Positions 15,238 to 20,887 of a stretch of DNA of 20,989 bases are shown in pieces. This DNA comes from an uncultured Eubacteriales bacterium. Lineage in GTDB: Bacteria; Bacillota; Clostridia; Lachnospirales; Lachnospiraceae. The translations under genes were made by a program, and so were the position numbers. Location of the stretch: NCBI GenBank assembly GCA_900549105.1, contig URND01000045.1, positions 1-20,989 on the forward strand, read 5' to 3'. Position 1 is the first letter of the stretch; each line of letters begins with the position of its first letter. Below the pieces are notes generated by a model. It worked only from the letters and a program-made list of their open reading frames with translations, was not told where the DNA came from and searched no databases.

Positions 15238-15854
15238 TATGCGTACACCTCCTGGATTGTAGCAACTGCATCCTGAGTAACCACTAATGTGTCGTATTTC
15301 AGAATATCATATACGTTAATTGTACTTGTGGAAGCTGTCTTAACATCCGGAATGTTTCTTGCGGATAATACAACGTTGTTATTATCATCAACAACAACCA
15401 GTGCTTTGGAAACTTTTAAAGCATCCATAACAGCTTTGAATTTCTTTGTTTTGATTTCATCCATATTAAATGCGTCTAAAACAATTATCTTGTTTTCGGC
15501 AACTCTGGAAGATAATGCGGATTTAAGAGCCGCTCTTCTTTCTTTTTTATTTAATTTGAAAGAGTAATCTCTCGGCTTCGGAGCAAATACAACACCGCCG
15601 CCTGTCCACTGCGGAGCTCTTGTTGAACCCTGTCTTGCATGACCGGTTCCTTTCTGTCTCCACGGTTTCTTTCCTCCGCCGCTGACTTCAGAACGAGTTT
15701 TTGCGCTCTGCGTTCCCTGGCGTTTTGCAGCAAGATGATTTACAACAGCCATGTGTAAAAGATGCTCGTTAATTTCAACACCAAACACAGCATCGCTTAA
15801 TTCCATCTCGCCAATCTGATTGCCTTCGATATTATAAACAGATACGTTTGCCAT
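15237..15854 (-). CDS. rplD: Large-subunit ribosomal protein L4 (uL4)
   Basis: uL4 reaches into the exit tunnel. In gamma-proteobacteria it also represses the S10 operon through the rpsJ leader. I place the start at MANVSVYNIEGNQIGEMEL (15852-15854; 205 residues), because GGAGGAC lies 7 nt upstream; an earlier in-frame methionine overlaps it. The tunnel loop TRSEVSGGGKKPWRQKGTGHARQGSTRAPQWTGGGVVFAPKPRDY is complete. The C-terminal domain ends in QDAVATIQEVYA. Confidence 0.98.
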   Translation of the reverse strand: MANVSVYNIEGNQIGEMELSDAVFGVEINEHLLHMAVVNHLAAKRQGTQSAKTRSEVSGGGKKPWRQKGTGHARQGSTRAPQWTGGGVVFAPKPRDYSFKLNKKERRAALKSALSSRVAENKIIVLDAFNMDEIKTKKFKAVMDALKVSKALVVVDDNNNVVLSARNIPDVKTASTSTINVYDILKYDTLVVTQDAVATIQEVYA

Positions 15855-15881
15855 CTGTATGTCCTCCTTCCTCAAAGCTCA

Positions 15882-16511
15882 TTAGGCTTTGGTTGATTCC
15901 TTAATCATTACTAAAGATTTCTTAGGTCCCGGTACCGCACCTTTAACTAAGATTAAGTTCTGTTCAGCATCAACTCTGACAACTTCAAGGTTCTGAACAG
16001 TGATTCTTACTGCACCCATATGTCCTGCCATTTTCTTTCCTTTGAAAACGCGGCCCGGTGTTGTTGCGGAACCGTTGGAACCTGCATGTCTGTGGTATTT
16101 GGAACCATGAGTCATAGGTCCTCTGGACTGTCCGTGTCTCTTGATTGCGCCCTGGAAGCCTTTACCTTTGGACTTTGCAGTAGCATCTACTTTATCTCCG
16201 GCAGCAAAAACATCTGCCTTGATTTCCTGACCTACAGCATAGCTTTCAGCATCTTCTAATCTGAATTCCCGAACAAATCTCTTTGGAGCAACACCTGCTT
16301 TTGCAAAGTGACCTTTCATCGGTTTGTTCACTAATTTTTCTCTGATATCGCCGAATCCAACCTGAACTGCAGCGTATCCATCATTCTCTACAGTCTTAAC
16401 CTGTGTTACCACACATGGGCCAGCCTGAAGAACTGTCACCGGAGTTAAAACTCCATCTTCGTTGAAAATCTGAGTCATTCCAACTTTGGTTGTTAAAATC
16501 GCTTTCTTCAT
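15882..16511 (-). CDS. rplC: Large-subunit ribosomal protein L3 (uL3)
   Basis: uL3 is an early 23S rRNA binder that reaches the peptidyl-transferase centre. I place the start at MKKAILTTKVGMTQIF (16509-16511; 209 residues), just after CAGGAGG; the start six codons earlier is inside the ribosome-binding region. The long central loop KGKGFQGAIKRHGQSRGPMTHGSKYHRHAGSNG...GRVFKGKKMAGHMG is complete. The 111-nt spacer to rpsJ is longer than usual here and is structured. Confidence 0.98.
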   Translation of the reverse strand: MKKAILTTKVGMTQIFNEDGVLTPVTVLQAGPCVVTQVKTVENDGYAAVQVGFGDIREKLVNKPMKGHFAKAGVAPKRFVREFRLEDAESYAVGQEIKADVFAAGDKVDATAKSKGKGFQGAIKRHGQSRGPMTHGSKYHRHAGSNGSATTPGRVFKGKKMAGHMGAVRITVQNLEVVRVDAEQNLILVKGAVPGPKKSLVMIKESTKA

Positions 16512-16537
16512 ATTTACCTCCTGTTTCATCTACAGCG

Positions 16538-16607
16538 GATTACACTGTATGTGCAATCATCCTAGATATATTGATTCGGTAATCTTGCCGAAGGGCAATC
16601 TATATAC
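16538..16607 (-). promoter_or_regulatory. Two stem-loops in the rpsJ-rplC spacer
   Basis: Read as RNA from the minus strand, positions 16538-16558 form an 8-bp stem (GATTGCAC with GTGTAATC, one G-U pair, loop ATACA). Positions 16567-16605 form a longer imperfect stem with a CCGAA/TTCGG core (16575-16579 with 16588-16592) and outer TATA-rich pairing. No U-tract follows, so they do not look like terminators. They could be an mRNA processing site or a feedback site. Confidence 0.45.
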
Positions 16608-16640
16608 TTCCTCAACACTAAGGATAATTTCCATCATTAA

Positions 16641-16958
16641 TTATTTTGTTTTCATCTTGATGTCGATGTACACACCAGCAGGCATTTCCAGTCTGGACAA
16701 TGCGTCTACAGTTTTCTGTGTTGGTGTGATGATATCAATCAGTCTCTTGTGCGTTCTTTGCTCAAACTGTTCCCTGGAATCTTTATATTTATGAACAGCT
16801 CTAAGAATAGTAACTACTTCTTTCTTTGTTGGCAGCGGCACTGGCCCGCTCACCTTAGATCCCGTTTTCTTTACAGTTTCGATAATTTTTCCGGCACTCT
16901 GATCGATTAATTTGTGGTCATACGCTTTTAACGTAATTCTCATAACTTGACTTGCCAT
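16641..16958 (-). CDS. rpsJ: Small-subunit ribosomal protein S10 (uS10)
   Basis: uS10 lies in the 30S head and also acts with NusB in antitermination. It has 105 residues. The core MRITLKAYDHKLIDQSAGKIIETVKKTGSKVSGPVPLPTKKEVVTILRAVHKYKDSREQFEQRTHKRLIDI is the family signature. The start MASQV is preferred: AGGAGG lies 11 nt upstream, and the next methionine (residue 6) is too far from it. It is the first gene of the super-operon, behind a ~230-nt leader. Confidence 0.97.
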   Translation of the reverse strand: MASQVMRITLKAYDHKLIDQSAGKIIETVKKTGSKVSGPVPLPTKKEVVTILRAVHKYKDSREQFEQRTHKRLIDIITPTQKTVDALSRLEMPAGVYIDIKMKTK

Positions 16959-16997
16959 AAAAAAAGTCGCCTCCTTTTCGCACTTTTACATTCAGTA

Positions 16998-17101
16998 CGA
17001 CAAGCGGTGACTGTACATCTTCCCGTGTGTGTCCTCTTCTTTCTGCTCACACGTCATCTCTGTTCCTCACAGATGGTTCTACATTGTACAGTGACTTGTC
17101 G
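16998..17101 (-). promoter_or_regulatory. Structured 5' leader of the S10 operon (multi-branch fold)
   Basis: The leader between the promoter and rpsJ (about 17187 to 16959) holds a closed, branched domain. The base stem pairs CGACAAG (16998-17004) with CTTGTCG (17095-17101), then ACTGTACA (17010-17017) with TGTACAGT (17085-17092) across a small internal loop. The enclosed 67 nt contain a CGTGTG/CACACG hairpin (17024-17053) and a CATCT/AGATG hairpin (17055-17075). That makes a three-way junction about 40 nt before the rpsJ ATG. No terminator U-tract is adjacent. A feedback site for an operon protein such as L4 is plausible by analogy with E. coli but is inference. Confidence 0.55.
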
Positions 17102-17193
17102 CCAGTTTCATAACTTGACATTCGCTCCACGGAACACCTGCATGGCCTGCAGCAACCTCACGCTTCATAGCTATCAATGTCACAACATTCGTT

Positions 17194-17222
17194 ATTATAC
17201 ATGATTTACCAACAATATGCAA
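17194..17222 (-). promoter_or_regulatory. Housekeeping promoter of the S10-spc-alpha super-operon
   Basis: On the minus strand, -35 TTGCAT (17217-17222), a 17-nt spacer and a perfect -10 TATAAT (17194-17199). The -35 box matches only its first three bases. The promoter lies just after the abfD terminator, and initiation is expected near 17187, leaving a ~230-nt leader before rpsJ. Confidence 0.75.
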
Positions 17223-17242
17223 GGTTTTTTTTGTATTTTTAC

Positions 17243-17292
17243 AAAAACACCAGAGACTGAACTTTTTAATATCCGAAGTTCCGCCTCTGGTG
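17243..17292 (-). terminator. Intrinsic terminator after abfD
   Basis: On the minus strand, CACCAGAG (17285-17292) pairs with CTCTGGTG (17248-17255), with inner GAAC/GTTC pairing, and TTTTTG follows. It begins 36 nt after the abfD stop and would separate abfD transcripts from the S10 operon. Confidence 0.82.
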
Positions 17293-17327
17293 AAATTTTA
17301 CTGCAAATTTTTTTTAATTTCAATCCA

Positions 17328-18779
17328 TTAATCTTCAATATGTACAATATCTTTTGCCAACTGTTTTTTGCCCGGCATATTGCTCTGTCTGGAAATCATA
17401 ATTCTCTGTGCCTGCGGACTTCCTGCGCCATGGAGGGACTCTGTCAGATAACCAACGGCTGCTGTACCCAAAGTCAGATTTTCAATCAGACGCATAATCT
17501 TGAAACGGTTTTCAACGGATGTTGTTGCCGTACCCGCAAAATATTTTTTAATGTATGCTCCGGCTACCGGATGGTTGATGTCTTTTTCAGACGGCAGAGT
17601 TACCATCAAGCCGCCGGCGATATCCTGTGCCAGACGGGCAATTTCATATGGGAAACGAGTAACATTCTGCTTGCATACATTCGCCAGCATCAAATCGATG
17701 AGGTAGTTGCCGGAAGCGGTTTCTGTACCTTCTGCGGAACAGGCGATACCACAGCAATATAAGGTTTCATTCAAATGGGTCATTTCAATCAGTTTATCTT
17801 TAACGTGAGAAGCCTTTTCAGCGCCGTTATATTCGGCAGCCAATGCGGAAGCTCCAATCAGGACATCGCCCACGCCTACTTTACATCCGCCGTAACTCTG
17901 TCTGTGATATCCGGCGAAGCGCTCAACAAGCATACCCGCAAATTCTGTTTCACCATTTAAGAAAATACGGTCATTCGGAACAAATACATTGTCAAATACA
18001 GTCAGAGCTTCCATTCCGCCGTAAACATCATTACCTACATCCAATGCAGTATTTTCTGTTTTTCTTGTATCGCAGCTCTGACGTCCGACAACCATAATAA
18101 GTCCTTCGGAATCCAATGGTACTGCAAAGGAAACCGCATAGTCTTTATCATCCGGCCCCATAGCAATTGTCGGCATTACAAGCACTTCATGGGAATTAAC
18201 AATACCTGTCTGATGCGCTTTTGCTCCGCGGACAACAATGCCGTCCGGGCGGCGTTCAACCACATGAAGGAATAAATCCGGGTCAGCCTGTTTGGAAGGT
18301 GCAAGGCTGCGGTCACCTTTTGTATCTGTCATTGCACCATCGACAACAAGGTCATTTTCCTGAACATATGCTGCAAATTTTCTGAAATTCTCATGATAAT
18401 GGGTGCCGCATTTCTGGTCTACCTCATAAGTTGTGCTGTAAACGGCATTGAAAGCGTCCATACCAACACAACGCTGGAAGCAGGCTGCGGTCTTCTGTCC
18501 AAGCAGACGCTGCATTTTTACTTTCTTTACCAAATCTCCGGCATTCTGATGGATATGGGTAAAACGATTGATCTTTTCTCCGGTAAGGTTTGATGTTGCT
18601 GTCATCAAATCTTCATATTCCGGCATGTGAGCCAAATCATAAGTTGCTTTGATGGAATTGATGGACGGCTGAAGAATCGGATTGCCAACGGCAGTCTGAA
18701 TTTCCTCACCAAAAAGGAAAATCCGCATCTTCATCTTTTTTAAACTTTCTTCATACTCTTTACCTGTCATTAAAGCCAT
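17328..18779 (-). CDS. abfD: 4-hydroxybutyryl-CoA dehydratase / vinylacetyl-CoA delta-isomerase
   Basis: This is a radical-type dehydratase that uses FAD and a [4Fe-4S] cluster to turn 4-hydroxybutyryl-CoA into crotonyl-CoA, a step in fermenting 4-aminobutyrate or succinate to butyrate. It belongs to the HpaB/acyl-CoA dehydrogenase-like family. It has 483 residues, against about 490 in Clostridium aminobutyricum. The cluster ligands known there are all visible: Cys100 and Cys104 (ACFQRCVGMDAF), His292 (AGYHRQSYGG) and Cys299 (GGCKVGVGD). Other family blocks are VVRGAKAHQTG, GRQSCDTRK, VKDKLIEMTHLNETLYCCGIACSAEG and ESLHGAGSPQAQRIMI. A GGAGAGG site lies 5 nt before the ATG. The gene stands alone, with a sigma-54 promoter before it and a terminator after it. 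No CoA-transferase, 4-hydroxybutyrate dehydrogenase or succinate-semialdehyde dehydrogenase is nearby, so partners must lie elsewhere. Confidence 0.95.
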   Translation of the reverse strand: MALMTGKEYEESLKKMKMRIFLFGEEIQTAVGNPILQPSINSIKATYDLAHMPEYEDLMTATSNLTGEKINRFTHIHQNAGDLVKKVKMQRLLGQKTAACFQRCVGMDAFNAVYSTTYEVDQKCGTHYHENFRKFAAYVQENDLVVDGAMTDTKGDRSLAPSKQADPDLFLHVVERRPDGIVVRGAKAHQTGIVNSHEVLVMPTIAMGPDDKDYAVSFAVPLDSEGLIMVVGRQSCDTRKTENTALDVGNDVYGGMEALTVFDNVFVPNDRIFLNGETEFAGMLVERFAGYHRQSYGGCKVGVGDVLIGASALAAEYNGAEKASHVKDKLIEMTHLNETLYCCGIACSAEGTETASGNYLIDLMLANVCKQNVTRFPYEIARLAQDIAGGLMVTLPSEKDINHPVAGAYIKKYFAGTATTSVENRFKIMRLIENLTLGTAAVGYLTESLHGAGSPQAQRIMISRQSNMPGKKQLAKDIVHIED

Positions 18780-18837
18780 AATTACCTCTCCTTTTTTATT
18801 TTAGCTTTTTCTTTTTTTGTTATCAATTTAACTATCA

Positions 18838-18852
18838 GCAAATTTCATGCCA
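18838..18852 (-). promoter_or_regulatory. Sigma-54 (-24/-12) promoter of abfD
   Basis: On the minus strand the sequence TGGCATG-AAAT-TTGC matches the sigma-54 consensus TGGCACG-N4-TTGC at every position but one (T for C). The invariant GG and GC are correctly spaced. Initiation is expected near 18826, 47 nt before the abfD ATG. The neighbouring gene is a sigma-54 activator, which supports the call. Confidence 0.9.
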
Positions 18853-18864
18853 ACATAATATCAA

Positions 18865-18881
18865 CCCGTAAAGCCCGTAAA
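18865..18881 (-). repeat. Tandem TTTACGGG repeat just upstream of the -24 box
   Basis: Two copies of TTTACGGG (minus strand; 18865-18872 and 18874-18881) are spaced 9 bp apart, 13 bp upstream of the -24 element. Such a repeat could bind a second regulator, but I know of no match and there are only two copies. Confidence 0.3.
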
Positions 18882-18937
18882 ATAAGGACCCATAAGCCTA
18901 AAATCCTGTTTTTTTGTCACATCCTCCGTTTTTTTAT

Positions 18938-18951
18938 TCTCAATAATGAGA
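18938..18951. promoter_or_regulatory. Candidate upstream activator site 1 for the sigma-54 regulator
   Basis: A perfect inverted repeat TCTCA-ATAA-TGAGA, centred about 100 bp upstream of the -24/-12 promoter. The same motif recurs twice more at 18971-18984 and 18989-19002, which is the usual arrangement of enhancer sites for sigma-54 activators. Confidence 0.75.
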
Positions 18952-18970
18952 TTTTTGCCCCGTTCTTATT

Positions 18971-18984
18971 TCTCATTTTTGAGA
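18971..18984. promoter_or_regulatory. Candidate upstream activator site 2
   Basis: A perfect inverted repeat TCTCA-TTTT-TGAGA with the same arms as site 1. Its centre is 33 bp away, close to three helical turns, so both sites face the same side of the DNA. Confidence 0.75.
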
Positions 18985-18988
18985 TTTT

Positions 18989-19002
18989 TCTTATATATGA
19001 GA
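18989..19002. promoter_or_regulatory. Candidate upstream activator site 3 (overlaps the regulator stop codon)
   Basis: An imperfect copy, TCTTA-TATA-TGAGA, one base off in the left arm, centred 18 bp from site 2. It overlaps the last codons and stop of the regulator gene. Confidence 0.55.
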
Positions 19003-20508
19003 ATTTTGCTTTCTAAGTTCCTCCTCTTCCGACATATATTTTTGTTCAAGATATCTTTTTCTCCTGGAAAGAGTCTTTATATTCACCCCAAGTTTTGACG
19101 CTGTTTTCTCCAGCGTCTTATATTGCTCATAATATTCCTTGATATATCTCAGCTCTATTCTTTCCAATGTCTCTTTCAGATTCACCGCTCCAATTTCATG
19201 CTTTTCAACGGTGAAACGAGATTCCTCTTTTTTGATATCCGCCACAGATATAATATCCTCGTCGCTCAATATAACCATTTTTTCTATCGTATTTTTGAGT
19301 TCCCGGACATTGCCCGGCCAGTCATAATCTTCAAGCATTTTATAAGAATAGGCGCTCAGCCTTTTATTGGTTTTAAACTTATCGTTGAACCGCTTTAAAA
19401 AAAGATTCGCCAGCGGAATAATATCTTGTCTTCGCTCCCTCAACGGCGGAATCTCGATATTCACAACATTCAAGCGATAATACAAATCCGCCCTGAATTC
19501 ATTTTGCTCCACCATTTTTTTCAAATCTCGGTTTGTCGCAGCAATTACCCGCACATCTACTTTTTTGGGTTTTCCCGCGCCAACCCGTATGATTTCTTTC
19601 TCCTGAAGGGTCCGCAAAAGCTTCATCTGAACATTAAAAGGCAGCTCGCCAATCTCGTCCAAAAATAATGTTCCGCCATCGGCAATTTCGAAATATCCTG
19701 GTTTTCCCTTCGGCAGACCGCCGGTAAAAGCGCCTCCCACATATCCAAACAATTCCGTTTCTATCAAATCCTTTGAGATAGCGCCGCAATTCAGGCAGAG
19801 CAGAATCTTATCCTTCCGCAGACTGTTCTGATGAATAAAGTTCGCCAGCATTTCTTTGCCTGTGCCGGTTTCCCCCTGAATCAATACGGTCGTATCCTTA
19901 TCAGCCACTTTCGATGCCTTATAAATCGTCTCATACATCCGCGGGTCATTTACCAGAAGCTGAGACTGGTTGATATTCTGCTGCGCAATGGCCTTAATTC
20001 GCTCTTCATACTCCAAAACCTGCTCATTTTTCTGAGTTAATTCCCTGCGCAAATCTTCAATCATCTGGAAATCTCTTGTATTACTCACAATCATGGCAAT
20101 ATTGCCGTCCGCATCAAAAACCGGCGTACTGCTGATATAAGCTTTTCTCCCGGTTCTATAAAATGTCTGCTCAATCGTCATCGGCTTCCCCGATTGCATA
20201 GTAATTAACGAGGCTGAATAAGAAATCAATTTTCCCTCCAGTTCCCTCACATTGTCGCCAAGAATTTCTTCCCCTTTAATGCCTGACATTTCCTCATAGG
20301 CTTTATTCACCATCAGAATCCGCCCTTCGCCGTCAGTGATAAAAAAGCCATCCTGGGAATCTTCAAAAATGGCACTTAACTTCTCATAAATCTCCCGGGT
20401 ATAGGCCAATTCCTCCGCAACAGCATCGATACCCTCGGATATAAGCTGCTCCAAATTCAACGCTTTATTATACCTGCTAAAATCTAATAAATTATCCATC
20501 GGATTCAT
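18991..20508 (-). CDS. Sigma-54-dependent transcriptional activator with PAS sensor domain
   Basis: This is a 505-residue enhancer-binding protein with three parts. A PAS domain (about 42-150; FEDSQDGFFITDGEGRILMVNKAYEEMSG) leads by a coiled-coil linker (about 150-175) to an AAA+ domain (about 185-410) and then a Fis-type helix-turn-helix (about 450-490; LEKTASKLGVNIKTLSRRKRYL). AAA+ motifs are Walker A GETGTGKE (212-219), Walker B GTLFLDE (279-285), the arginine finger region FRADLYYRL (338-346) and WPGNVREL (397-404). The sigma-54 contact loop reads GAFTGG (259-264) instead of the usual GAFTGA. There is no receiver domain, so it senses a ligand or redox state directly and is not phosphorylated by a histidine kinase. 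With a sigma-54 promoter and three repeat sites just downstream, it most likely controls abfD; the effector is unknown, with 4-hydroxybutyrate or its CoA ester an obvious guess. GAGG lies 7 nt before this ATG; a second ATG three codons in is also possible. Confidence 0.95.
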   Translation of the reverse strand: MNPMDNLLDFSRYNKALNLEQLISEGIDAVAEELAYTREIYEKLSAIFEDSQDGFFITDGEGRILMVNKAYEEMSGIKGEEILGDNVRELEGKLISYSASLITMQSGKPMTIEQTFYRTGRKAYISSTPVFDADGNIAMIVSNTRDFQMIEDLRRELTQKNEQVLEYEERIKAIAQQNINQSQLLVNDPRMYETIYKASKVADKDTTVLIQGETGTGKEMLANFIHQNSLRKDKILLCLNCGAISKDLIETELFGYVGGAFTGGLPKGKPGYFEIADGGTLFLDEIGELPFNVQMKLLRTLQEKEIIRVGAGKPKKVDVRVIAATNRDLKKMVEQNEFRADLYYRLNVVNIEIPPLRERRQDIIPLANLFLKRFNDKFKTNKRLSAYSYKMLEDYDWPGNVRELKNTIEKMVILSDEDIISVADIKKEESRFTVEKHEIGAVNLKETLERIELRYIKEYYEQYKTLEKTASKLGVNIKTLSRRKRYLEQKYMSEEEELRKQNSHI

Positions 20509-20536
20509 CCCCCTGCCTCAATATCCCTCTTTTATA

Positions 20537-20564
20537 ATTATAATTCATTTTTCATGAATTCCAA
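20537..20564 (-). promoter_or_regulatory. Promoter of the sigma-54 activator gene, with an inverted repeat in the spacer
   Basis: On the minus strand, -35 TTGGAA (20559-20564), a 16-nt spacer and -10 TATAAT (20537-20542), with initiation expected near 20530. A perfect inverted repeat AATTCAT-GAAAA-ATGAATT (20542-20560) fills the space between the boxes, a good place for a repressor. It differs from the TCTCA-N4-TGAGA sites at abfD. Confidence 0.6.
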
Positions 20565-20581
20565 AGACATATTTAAAATAA

Positions 20582-20660
20582 CCTGTAAATTCCTGTCGAA
20601 CTTTTTTTCATTTATTTATTCCATAGAATATTGCTATCCATCTCTGCATATGATATAATG
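20582..20660 (+). repeat. Direct repeat, copy 1 (carries the antitoxin promoter)
   Basis: A ~79-bp block starting CCTGTAAATTCCTGTCGAAC and ending in the -10 box. It recurs 331 bp downstream at 20913 with only about three substitutions over the 77 bases visible. Confidence 0.93.
20631..20659 (+). promoter_or_regulatory. Strong promoter of the antisense (antitoxin) RNA
   Basis: On the plus strand, -35 TTGCTA (20631-20636), a 17-nt spacer and a perfect -10 TATAAT (20654-20659) with an upstream TG (extended -10). Initiation is expected near 20666. The T-rich stretch CTTTTTTTCATTTATTTATT just upstream resembles an UP element. Type I antitoxins normally have a promoter stronger than that of the toxin, which fits. 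Confidence 0.82.
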
Positions 20661-20672
20661 TCGTCAGACAAA

Positions 20673-20697
20673 CGAAATAATCGTGCCATGTCTGCAC
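20673..20697 (+). repeat. par-type direct repeat, antitoxin side
   Basis: CGAAATAATCGT (20673-20684), one base, then CCATGTCTGCAC (20686-20697). Both blocks recur in the same orientation at 20820-20848, separated there by 5 bases. Because the two transcripts converge, direct repeats of this kind give complementary RNAs. Confidence 0.9.
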
Positions 20698-20702
20698 AAA
20701 GT

Positions 20703-20735
20703 GAAAACCCCGGAGGTGGTGTCTCCGGGGTTTTC
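20703..20735. terminator. Shared bidirectional terminator of toxin and antitoxin genes
   Basis: A perfect 13-bp inverted repeat, GAAAACCCCGGAG (20703-20715) with CTCCGGGGTTTTC (20723-20735), with a 7-nt loop. It ends in TTTT in both directions, as expected for two convergent genes sharing one terminator. It lies 6 bp past the toxin stop. Confidence 0.92.
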
Positions 20736-20741
20736 TTTCGG

Positions 20742-20840
20742 CTAATTGTCATCGTCCTCGCCGTCTAGCCATTTGATGATATAATGACATATTATACCAC
20801 CTGCGACGGTCGCCAAAATCGAAATAATCGTTTCGACCAT
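20742..20840 (-). CDS. Fst-like type I toxin, small membrane peptide
   Basis: This is a 32-residue ORF. Residues 1-4 are MVET; then comes a single hydrophobic helix (IISILATVAGGIICHYIIKW, residues 5-24) and a charged tail LDGEDDDN. Length, layout and the W/V-L-D-x-E-D-D tail closely resemble Fst of plasmid pAD1 (33 residues, tail VLDEEDD). The helix has AT where many Fst members have AP. GGGAGGT (20847-20853) lies 6 nt before the ATG, an excellent ribosome-binding site. The peptide is expected to insert in the cell membrane and harm it unless the antisense RNA blocks translation. The context (convergent RNA gene, shared terminator, direct repeats at the start site) supports a toxin more strongly than the peptide alone. 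An uncharacterised small membrane protein is the main alternative. Confidence 0.78.
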   Translation of the reverse strand: MVETIISILATVAGGIICHYIIKWLDGEDDDN

Positions 20841-20848
20841 GTCTGCAC
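20820..20848 (-). repeat. par-type direct repeat, toxin side (covers the start codon)
   Basis: CGAAATAATCGT (20820-20831) and CCATGTCTGCAC (20837-20848) on the plus strand, the partner of 20673-20697. It spans codons 1-7 of the toxin, the start codon and the first bases of the Shine-Dalgarno, so pairing here would block ribosome loading. Confidence 0.9.
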
Positions 20849-20887
20849 CTCCCTTCCGTTGCCGGATTCGGGGATGACAACACTGTC

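Larger units (their letters stand above)
20666..20738 (+). ncRNA. Candidate type I antitoxin RNA (~70 nt)
   Basis: The region from the predicted start near 20666 to the T-run of the shared terminator gives an RNA of about 70 nt, similar in size to RNAII of the pAD1 par system. It contains 12-nt blocks (20673-20684 and 20686-20697) identical in orientation to the complement of the toxin start region, so it can base-pair with toxin mRNA over 24 nt across the start codon and up to the Shine-Dalgarno. It can fold into a 5' stem-loop (CAGACA with TGTCTG, inner ACGA/TCGT). No credible ORF lies within it. Ends are estimated from promoter and terminator, not measured. Confidence 0.72.

Noticed and set aside
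18938..18984. The palindromes after the regulator gene considered as its terminator
   Set aside because: The arms are only 5 bp and AT-rich with no proper U-tract on the minus strand. Repetition of the same arms three times fits protein binding sites better.
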